The position numbers and the translations under genes were made by a program. Below the pieces are notes generated by a model that ran no database searches, had not been told where the DNA came from, and was given only the letters and a program-made list of their open reading frames with translations. Shown here one piece after another: positions 8,601 through 14,262 of a stretch of 14,262 bases of DNA (position 1 is its first letter; every line of letters starts with the position of its first letter). The stretch comes from Tetmemena sp. SeJ-2015 (Eukaryota; Ciliophora; Spirotrichea; Sporadotrichida; Oxytrichidae): assembly GCA_027382625.1 (NCBI GenBank), contig JAJKFJ010009900.1:1-14262 (forward strand), in the 5' to 3' direction.

Positions 8601-11600
8601 CATAAGAAATTACAAAATCATATTCTTAGTCAGATATTTTTTAAAACAAGTTTAAAATAAATATAGTTTAAAGGAGCCATGTTGAAAATGTAAAAAGAGG
8701 AAAACCTTATGATTTTATAAAGGAAATAAAATAATATCTATTCTTAATTAAATAATTGCAATAACCTAAATTTCAACAAAAAAATATTTTTGTCATAAAC
8801 AAAATATAAAAACTTTTAATTAACTCGATATATTATATTAGATAATAATTTTATTATCCATTTTTTTATTTAAAATCTGCTAGGAGCGAGAGTTAGATAT
8901 TTTTCTAACCATTATTTAACAGAGTGGAGTCTTTAAAAGCAGACCAAGAGTCTTTGATTATTCTTTTTATCTCTTTAATAATTATGTGATAATTCTTTTT
9001 TTAGTACAATTTAGGTAATTATTTAATTGATCACGCGATATTTTTTATTTCCCTATAGTGTGTTTATTTTCTTTAATTCTAAGTTTTATAGACTTAGCAT
9101 CATTGATCAATAATTTCTGATAATTAAATTTTCTTAACAATTTTGAATAAGATGGTAAATTAATTTTCTTTAATTTTGCTATAGAGCAATATATTTTTAT
9201 AATTTTGAAGTATAGGATTATCTTCAAAATCTTGATAATACTTGTAGGCTTCTTCGATCTTCAACTATGCGGCCTCTGGATTAGTAAATAATATACAAAT
9301 ATATTTTGGAATGATATTATACAAAAAACCCCAATTTTTCAAAAATGTTTCAGGTTTCTTCTGTAAAGCCTGGACGATCGAGGACAAACAAGGACAAGCA
9401 TCTTCAATGCTAAAACTTAGAACATAGAGGTGCTCATTCTCAGCCAAATATTGCTAAAAAGAGTTTTAAAAAAGGTAATTTTACTTATTTAATATACCTG
9501 TAATTATAGGATACATTAACGTATAAATATGCCCTTTATGGATGGATTTAGAGTTCTATAAATGACTAAAAATAATGACTACTTATTATAAAAGCTGGCT
9601 TTATAGCCAATAGTAAAAATCATTGGTGAACAGAAAATACTGTGAACTTTAAATAAAACTTTGCTACATATTTCTAAGAATCTGCCCTCTTTCACAATAA
9701 CTCTCTCAGCATAGTCAAAACTAAAGCTCTATCCTTCTTTATAGAAAATGATTTATTTAATAAATATACAGGAATAAAATTAATTAAATAGGAGAAAGAA
9801 GATGCCGTTGAAGTTTCTCAGATTTAAATAATTATTTTCTGATACTATAAAATTTTATATCCTAGATAGATTTTAATAGATCGCTCAGATTATTTACTAG
9901 GACCTAATATAAATAGAAAAAGGATGTTAGAATGGAATAACTTATAACGGAGGTACCTTGCTTAAGCAGTTTAATATAAACTTATTATCTATGTTTTATA
10001 AATAAATATACATTTCAATTTGTAATTTCTGAAATAATTTTTAAATTTCAGATCTTCATTTTTCATTATTGTTTAAGGGTGTTTATAAGATAATTAAAAG
10101 ACAAACTTATATTATATTTGCAAGGCTACCAGTCGATATGATTTTCTATAGTAATGCCAGCAAATTTAACATCCATCCATGATGTTACACCCTTTGTAGT
10201 ATTAAATTATCAAGCTTAAATTTAATTAAAATCTAACTATAATAAATATGAGATAATATTTTTTCTTAAAGATATACTCTGTCGCAGTTATGGCATGTCT
10301 TCATAGATTGAGGTAAAGTTATCACAAAGCCTTTAGCTTCTGCTTTATTTCTCTCTTCTTGAATTTCAGTTTCTTCTAATGGATTTTCTTTTTGGTACAA
10401 TTCGATTCTTTCAGGATTATTCTAGCTCTAAATGAAATCTTGATAGAATTGATCGTTTTCGTAAACCCAGACTGGCTTCAAAAGCCTTTGCTTATTTCTT
10501 ACGTACTCTTGATAAACTCTTGCTTAAATTTAAGAGTCAAAGTGCATGGTTTTCAGATTAGGGGCCTTCACTTTCAGAATTGAAACTGGGAGAGATTTTA
10601 TTAATTTCAAATCCTAAATTGCGCCATCTAAATCTTCAACTTTGTCCAGATTAATAATTAAGCATTTAAATTCAAGTTTATAAACTTCACTATTATTATG
10701 CTCAATTTATTGATAATGAAATATGGGCAAATACGGTTTAATTAATCTAATTGATAATATTTTATTAAAATTTTAAGCAATTATATAATTAGATTATATA
10801 AGATCAATTTGAAGGGTCTTATCTTGAATAAATTGGTAGAATATTTGTAGTGTGTTTGTTACCTTCCCAATATCTTCATTTTGCAATTTGATGAAGCTTT
10901 CAAGACTACTCATATTTTCCTCACAAGATTCAAATATTTTCATATTTACAAATTTATTACAATCCTAAAATAATTCATGAAGACTGAAAGGAAGGTTTTT
11001 TTATTAAATGAGAGACAGAATTTTTTCTTTCCTAAATTAGTTTAATGTTCAGTAATAGTTTTTTATACTACATATAAATATTTATACAATCTTTTGGGAG
11101 AGTATATTTTAAACATAATCATTAATTTAATTTAAATTAGATTAATTTAATTATTTGTTTATAAAGTTTTATTTAAAGAGGAAATGTAATCCATCAGAAG
11201 GTTCTCTAATTTTTCTATTGAGATGCATTCATTCATAGAATCTTAAGAATTAAAGTCATCTTCCACACCAGGCTTATTTAAAATTATTAAAATAAGTTGG
11301 TTTCATCATTTTATCAAATAGTCTATCTTTCACATTTATAAAAATTTGTAAAAGATTATTTTTTAATTATTTTAAATAATTAAAAGTTTTAAATTAAAGT
11401 TAAATCTTTAGAATTCTTATACTCTGTAACTCTCTATTAAAAACGAAAATATTATTTCCTGATAAAACAAATAATGATTTTTTAAATATAAAATTAAGCT
11501 TGAAAGTCGATTTATCTCCATCAATAGAATGTTGCTTTAAACTGCTTTCAAACGAATTCTCCTACTTTTTTAATTCTAAGTAAAGCATTTCATTAATTAG

Positions 11601-11939
11601 TTAGCTGACGAAGGAATCTCCATACTCTTTTATTTTCTCTTCAATTTATGTCAGAAGACTAATTTTTTATAAAGAATGGGAATTAAATTTAAATTAACAA
11701 AAATATGTAAAGCCAAAATTTAATTTTGTTTTACTGCAGCTCTACACATTAAAGAGTGATTTAGATTTTTCTTTTAAAGCGAAGCATCTTTTATTTAACT
11801 CTATCTCTCTCTTTGAGTGAACTTGAATATTTAATTAAAAATAGCAAATGAGGAATTAAAATTTAAGTAAAATGTAATATCTTCCTTAAAAACAAATTTG
11901 AGATTGTTTTGAAGCCTTTTAATTTTTTTTCTCGCTCAT
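5658..11939 (-). CDS. Gene B: long paralog of gene A with degenerate PARP catalytic site
   Basis: With 24 IESs and one intron removed and TAA/TAG as Gln, ATG 11939-11937 to TGA 5660-5658 gives exactly 1442 codons (1441 aa). The N-terminus (MSEKKNQKASKQSQ, then QIEEKIKEYGDSFVSQLINEM) matches the start region of gene A. Trp389 opens a WWE-like module (VWVYENDQFY), followed by a second related one (IDWQPCKYN). Residues roughly 520-1200 include helical and membrane-like hydrophobic stretches that I do not recognise. The PARP domain is C-terminal: YHGT (His1328), GIDFRPD, YGAFFSK and YDSIY. The catalytic Tyr position is Phe1360, two residues of the G-x-G loop are missing, and the usual Glu is Leu1420 (H-F-L), so activity is doubtful. 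Some in-frame AT-rich stretches (around 7800-7910, 10745-10800 and 11340-11400) may be further IESs, so 1441 aa is an upper bound. A split into two genes is less likely because the frame runs through. Confidence 0.75.
5808..5870 (-). other. IES B-24, pointer AAGTA
   Basis: 58 bp containing in-frame TGAs would be excised, giving ALVNVGKVISDEKLPRFS. It sits in the same post-LV-x-x-G loop as an IES in A and C. Confidence 0.78.
6010..6030 (-). other. Short IES B-23, pointer GGA, at the GFDFR codons
   Basis: 18 bp would be lost between GGA copies, converting EYGFNFIKGIDFR to EYGIDFR, which matches A and C. It is in-frame, so it could instead be a retained six-residue insertion. Confidence 0.55.
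6091..6143 (-). other. IES B-22, pointer GAAGATA
   Basis: 46 bp with a TGA would be excised between 7-bp repeats, giving CYEHKDRKIKILYHGT. Confidence 0.82.
6168..6525 (-). other. IES B-21, pointer TTCAGA, 352 bp
   Basis: Long AT-rich segment without readable protein. Excision joins the NPYLFEKF block to SESCYEHKDRK in frame. Confidence 0.7.
6525..6556 (-). other. IES B-20, pointer AAAAGTTT, 24 bp
   Basis: In-frame 24-bp deletion between 8-bp repeats gives LFEKF|SESC. It would leave only about 13 bp of retained sequence (6520-6532) before IES B-21. The position matches IESs in A and C. Confidence 0.55.
6652..6688 (-). other. IES B-19, pointer CCTT
   Basis: 33 bp, in-frame and AT-rich. Removal gives IEISKFFSFDNRNIAKK at the start of the PARP domain. 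Confidence 0.55.
6834..6861 (-). other. IES B-18, pointer ATTTTAA
   Basis: 21 bp, in-frame, between 7-bp repeats; removal gives EYLKTFQFSDEFYQ. Confidence 0.55.
7022..7215 (-). other. IES B-17, pointer TTCATTA
   Basis: 187 bp with TGA stops would be excised between 7-bp repeats, joining LGSHWLFIT to LINMSPNELEL across a frame change. Confidence 0.8.
7472..7501 (-). other. IES B-16 (pointer TTA, 27 bp) or a 24-nt intron
   Basis: An in-frame TGA must be removed here. An IES with pointer TTA gives DKNAANQQELVDLL. An alternative GT-AG intron at 7471-7494 gives AANYTQELVDLL. I cannot decide between them. Confidence 0.6.
7585..7677 (-). other. IES B-15, pointer ATGAAT, with an internal third copy
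   Basis: 87 bp with a TGA would be excised, giving ALTEIMNEIYRIFLNY. A third ATGAAT copy at 7612-7617 offers a second in-frame junction. Confidence 0.78.
7997..8049 (-). other. IES B-14, pointer AAAATT
   Basis: 47 bp containing TGAs would be excised, giving SFCRNQQKFQCLGYKN across a frame change. Confidence 0.68.
8129..8217 (-). other. IES B-13, pointer TTAGCAT
   Basis: 82 bp with TGA stops would be excised between 7-bp repeats, giving VTQKRIQNLALFQFF. Confidence 0.75.
8306..8348 (-). other. IES B-12, pointer AGATAA
   Basis: 37 bp would be excised, restoring the frame across SRTRNEDKILKKIAFAS. Confidence 0.75.
8504..8842 (-). other. IES B-11, pointer TCTAATA, 332 bp
   Basis: Long AT-rich segment. 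Excision between 7-bp repeats joins FKQKNGQQNYYLI to MSNKQRNLHFEEK in frame. Confidence 0.75.
8960..9000 (-). other. IES B-10, pointer AAAAAGAAT
   Basis: 32 bp between 9-bp repeats would be excised, joining LNCTKKRI to IKDSWSAFKDS across a frame change. Confidence 0.78.
9066..9175 (-). other. IES B-9, 13-bp pointer AATTAAAGAAAAT
   Basis: 97 bp between perfect 13-bp repeats would be excised, removing a TGA and giving LLYSKIKENKHTIGK. This is the longest pointer in the window. Confidence 0.82.
9454..9497 (-). other. Spliceosomal intron in gene B, 44 nt
   Basis: Starts GTATAT and ends TTTTAG on the minus strand, between codons CAG and CAA. No pointer repeat bounds it. Removal joins FIRQCILQLQ to QYLAENEHLY and corrects the frame. 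Confidence 0.75.
9759..9790 (-). other. IES B-8, pointer TATT
   Basis: 28 bp would be excised, joining QRHLLSPI to KQIIFYKEGQSF across a frame change. Confidence 0.6.
9975..10002 (-). other. IES B-7, pointer TTTATA, 22 bp
   Basis: 22 bp would be lost, correcting the frame across LKCIFIYIKLLKQGTS. Confidence 0.65.
10066..10086 (-). other. IES B-6, pointer ATAA, 17 bp
   Basis: 17 bp would be lost, joining SLSFNYLI to MKNEDLKFKNYF and correcting the frame. Confidence 0.65.
10207..10268 (-). other. IES B-5, pointer TAA
   Basis: 59 bp would be excised, giving NCDRVYLQ|FNTTKGVTSW. The three-base pointer is weak, but the joined product aligns with the same region of gene A. Confidence 0.5.
11041..11176 (-). 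other. IES B-4, pointer TTAAA
   Basis: 131 bp with a TGA would be excised, giving DYISSLNQFRKEKILSL. Confidence 0.75.
11274..11288 (-). other. Micro-IES B-3, pointer AATAA, 10 bp
   Basis: 10 bp would be lost, reconciling frames across MKPTYFNKPGVEDDF. Confidence 0.65.
11670..11755 (-). other. IES B-2, pointer TCTTTA
   Basis: 80 bp would be excised, giving KNLNHSLQKISLLTQIEEK and linking the N-terminus to the block shared with gene A. Confidence 0.78.
11812..11902 (-). other. IES B-1, pointer CTCAAA
   Basis: 85 bp would be excised, joining the start block (MSEKKNQKASKQSQ) to RERQSQIKDASLQ in frame. Confidence 0.72.
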
Positions 11940-12797
11940 TTTTATTTGAATAAAATTGTATTATAAAATAATTGCACTGAGTTAATGCCTAGATTATTTT
12001 ACTAGGCACTGAAATATATAGAATTAAGACTCTTTAAAATATAGAACTTTCACATTGCTATTAATAAAACTTCTTCCCCACAGAAAAAAAATAAATTAAA
12101 TTTTATAATTTGGTTGTTTTATTCCACCATAGATATTTATCAAATTACCGCAATAGATTATATTTTTTGAATTTATATTTCAGAAAGAAAATATTTCTCC
12201 TTGTAATGAACTAATAAAAAAAATTATATTCATGGGAAAACTATGCAAATCGATGCATAAATAAATTAAAATTAAATATGCTTAAAAATAAGTTTTAGAT
12301 TGGAGATATTAAATGCAAAGTTAATAAAAATTATAAATAATTCTTTTTAAGAAAGATATCATGACAATGATTAGAGTAAATCATTTTCCAATAATTATTC
12401 ATAAATATATTTAGTTTATTTTAATTCGAATAAAAGGTAATTATATAAATTTAAAACTGCAGAGATTTTTAACTCTAAAAAAGAATAAATATGTTTTTTG
12501 GCAGAGCGTATTTTTCAGTTAATTTAATAAAATTTATTTAATTAAAGTGAATTTCCTTGTTAAAAATTTTAAGTAACTATGTAAATTTGATATAAAGAAG
12601 GCATTTATCATAATTGTTGAAATTGAATATCATTAATATTTCAGAATAATATTATAATTTAGTAATTTATCATTAGAGTAGCTCTGTTTGAACTAAATTT
12701 AATAAGCTCAACATATATTTTTTAACCTTTCAAAAGCTTAAGTTGGATCTGTTGAAAATCCATGTTAAATTGATCGCAGAATCATTACCTTGAGAGC
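11940..12797. other. AT-rich spacer between genes B and C
   Basis: 858 bp without any reading frame I can support on either strand. It should contain the 5' leader of B and the 3' trailer of C. Apart from the hairpin at 11986-12008 I see nothing specific. Confidence 0.6.
11986..12008. repeat. Short perfect inverted repeat upstream of gene B
   Basis: TGCCTAG and CTAGGCA flank a 9-nt AT loop, 47 bp upstream of the gene B start. It could be a regulatory stem-loop or chance. Confidence 0.45.
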
Positions 12798-14262
12798 TCA
12801 TTCTTTTAAGGTATAAGTTAAGTGATATAATTATAATAAAGTTATCAAGTAACCAGGGTAGGCTCTGTAGTGATCATATGTAACGAAGAATTTCCCCTGC
12901 AGACATTCAACTGAGTCATAAAATCCTTTTCCGTCTTTTCTCTCAGGTGGTTTATTCATTTATTTCCTTTCAGTCATTTAAATCAATTATAATAGAGAGA
13001 TTGATGAATATATAAAACTTTAATGAATTTAAGCTGCCTCACCGGTTGCAACTAATGCCAGAAATATTTTGAAAGTTTTTTGTTGCTGATGAGCGTAATA
13101 GTGTGAGTATATTGACTATTTTGCGAAATAAGCTCCGTTTCCATAATAGGATTTGTCATTAGATAACCTGAAGTCAAATCTAACTATATAATAGTTAGGA
13201 ATTAAGAACCCCTAACGGGCATATAATACTTAATCGATTTAAAGTAATTCACAGGCGTAACTCCTTGATAGTTGTGCCACGTCACCGCGAAAGCCCATCG
13301 TCCAAATCTAACTAAATATTTTAAAATCCATATTCTGATTCAATAATTTTCTCAGGTTCTACTGCTCTCGTTCCGTGGAAGAGGAACCTAAGATTTAATT
13401 ACAAAATAATTAAATTTAAGTAAAGTTAAAATCTATGAGATTGGAATGAAAGTTTTGATCTTTTGAGCTTTTGATAGTTCTCATGAGAACATCTTGGAAT
13501 TTAAACATCATTTATAATATTTTTTTTTACTATAATTTGTGAAAGAGATGCTGATTGATTATTTTCTCAACTTTGAACTCTAAGAGTTTTGGACAATAAA
13601 GTTTGCCATCGACTATTAATTATAAAAGGTTTATGTAATATGATCATAAATATGTGATAATATGCACACATTAAAGTCTTCTTACTTTTTATAATAGACT
13701 AGACTGCCTATCAATTGTATAATTGAATTGTAGAGAGTCAAAATGCTATGAGCATATTTTTTATTTTAATCTTACTTTTATTGAGTGATAAGTTTAATTT
13801 ACATTAAATATTCCCTATTTTAAGTATTTCTTATGAGTACATCGGCTAAGAAACGATTCTTTTTATTATTAATTAAATTTTAGATTTAATCCCATTCATA
13901 ATTTCATTAATTTTTAAATAACATTAAATTCATACCTAAGGTTTTATTGTGGTAAAGTTGAATCAAAGATTAATTTATAAAATAAAAATTTATCGTAATT
14001 TCTTTTAATGGGGTAAAATGATAAAATCATAGTTTCATTAGTTAAAAACAGGGATTAATACCGTCTTTGTAAGAGTAAAATGTATTTGCTACTGAATACA
14101 AAATTTGAATCATTTAACAGATCACTATTTATTTTTTAATATAAACCCCATAACCTATATACTTAGATAAATAGTGAATAGATATTAATGATCATTATAT
14201 ATGATATACACGCATTCCCAAAATTACAGAAGAGACTTAATTAAGACAAGGCAGATCTCTCA
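12798..14262 (-). CDS. Gene C: PARP-type mono-ADP-ribosyltransferase, 5' end outside window
   Basis: Third paralog, truncated by the right edge. TGA at 12800-12798; with seven IESs removed and TAA/TAG as Gln, 323 codons remain in one frame from 14261 (322 aa plus stop). The upstream part (YKLIFDS, NLRYEFNVNQTYHS) aligns with the pre-PARP region of gene A. Catalytic motifs are complete: KVEKIINQHLFHKFQ, FHGTRAVEP, GFDFR, YYGNGAYFAK, LALVATGE and YDSVE, then FFVTYDHYRAYPGYLIT. The triad is H-Y-F, with Phe in place of the Glu needed for chain elongation, so mono-ADP-ribosylation of a protein or nucleic-acid target is expected. WWE-like modules would lie beyond the edge. Spacing to gene B is 858 bp. 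Confidence is high for the PARP domain and moderate for residues upstream of about 13930, which may contain unrecognised in-frame IESs. Confidence 0.86.
12815..12844 (-). other. IES C-7, pointer TAACTT, 24 bp
   Basis: In-frame 24-bp deletion gives GYLITYTLKE then TGA, matching the GYLITYEIL end of gene A. A and B have no IES here. Confidence 0.65.
12976..13032 (-). other. IES C-6, pointer TTAAAT
   Basis: 51 bp of AT-rich DNA would be excised in frame, giving VATGEAAQMTERKQMNKPP. It lies in the same loop as IESs in A and B. Confidence 0.65.
13176..13328 (-). other. IES C-5, pointer GATTT, GC-rich interior, at the GFDFR codons
   Basis: 148 bp would be excised, giving ESEYGFDFRLSND. The interior is unusual: 13251-13300 is over half G+C. 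A 12-bp repeat CAAATCTAACTA (13175-13186, 13303-13314) overlaps the inner side but would give the wrong frame if used. Confidence 0.82.
13181..13197. repeat. Inverted repeat at the inner edge of IES C-5
   Basis: TAACTAT and ATAGTTA separated by three bases, directly inside the GATTT pointer of the GC-rich IES. Confidence 0.55.
13391..13442 (-). other. IES C-4, pointer AATCT
   Basis: 47 bp would be excised, restoring DQNFHSNLRFLFHGT across a frame change. Confidence 0.82.
13498..13538 (-). other. IES C-3, pointer AAATT
   Basis: 36 bp, in-frame and AT-rich. Removal gives NQHLFHKFQDVLMRT; position matches IESs in A and B. Confidence 0.75.
13620..13694 (-). other. IES C-2, pointer TTATAA
   Basis: 69 bp with a TGA would be excised, giving DRQSSLLQLIVDGKLY. 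Confidence 0.75.
13801..13929 (-). other. IES C-1, pointer ATTTAATGT
   Basis: 120 bp between perfect 9-bp repeats would be excised, giving YEFNVNQTYHSIKVRL. Retention leads to a TGA. Confidence 0.8.

Noticed and set aside
10135..10235. Zinc-finger reading (GCNIMDGCQICWHYYR) in an alternative frame of gene B
   Set aside because: The other frame (TSWMDVKFAGITIENHIDWQPC) aligns with the matching region of gene A and continues in frame, so the Cys-rich reading is probably a shadow.
10392..10583. Plus-strand ORF of 63 codons
   Set aside because: It is antisense to the WWE-like block of gene B (VWVYENDQFY).
13303..13314. 12-bp repeat as the pointer of IES C-5
   Set aside because: Joining at it shifts the frame and destroys the conserved GFDFR; GATTT gives the conserved product.
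1184..14262. All interruptions are spliceosomal introns of a macronuclear gene
   Set aside because: Nearly all boundaries lack GT and AG and instead carry matched direct repeats whose single-copy joining restores the frame. Only two segments fit introns.
1184..14262. Decayed pseudogenes in a standard-code genome
   Set aside because: Interrupted blocks have intact PARP motifs, all frame breaks are repaired by pointer-bounded deletions, and TAA/TAG fall at Gln-tolerant positions while TGA is avoided except at ends and in the proposed IESs.
1184..14262. Scrambled gene architecture
   Set aside because: Segments are collinear and on one strand in all three genes; no permutation or inversion is needed.

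Overview
The window reads as germline (micronuclear) DNA of a hypotrich-type ciliate (Oxytricha/Stylonychia relatives). It is very AT-rich. Conserved protein sequence is legible on the minus strand only if TAA and TAG are read as Gln and TGA is the only stop. Coding blocks are repeatedly interrupted by AT-rich segments bounded by short direct repeats of 3-13 bp with variable sequence. These behave as pointers: deleting one repeat copy plus the intervening DNA restores a single frame. They are not GT-AG introns and are not restricted to TA boundaries. I call them internal eliminated sequences (IESs).

Three genes lie head-to-tail on the minus strand. Gene A (1184-5486) has 21 proposed IESs and one 49-nt intron; what remains is exactly 810 codons (809 aa). 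Gene B (5658-11939) has 24 proposed IESs and one 44-nt intron; what remains is exactly 1442 codons (1441 aa). Gene C (12798 to beyond the right edge) has seven IESs and 323 codons inside the window. All three end in a PARP-type ADP-ribosyltransferase domain. A and C have an H-Y-F triad, which predicts mono-ADP-ribosylation. B has H-F-L and has probably lost catalysis. A and B share an N-terminal helical region and WWE-like modules upstream, so the three are tandem paralogs. B carries several hundred extra residues that I cannot assign.

No scrambling or inversion is needed: all segments are in order on one strand. Four IES sites in the PARP domain lie at the same or nearly the same codons in all three paralogs, but with different pointers and lengths. 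The IESs therefore seem to predate the duplications and to have slid since.

Region by region: 1-737 is non-genic flank with a G-run/C-run hairpin and a long inverted repeat; 738-1061 is a doubtful small minus-strand ORF; 1184-5486 is gene A; 5487-5657 is a 171-bp spacer; 5658-11939 is gene B; 11940-12797 is an AT-rich spacer with a small hairpin; 12798-14262 is gene C. I saw no RNA genes, CRISPR arrays, telomeric C4A4 tracts or transposase. All domain calls come from reading motifs by eye; no database search was run.
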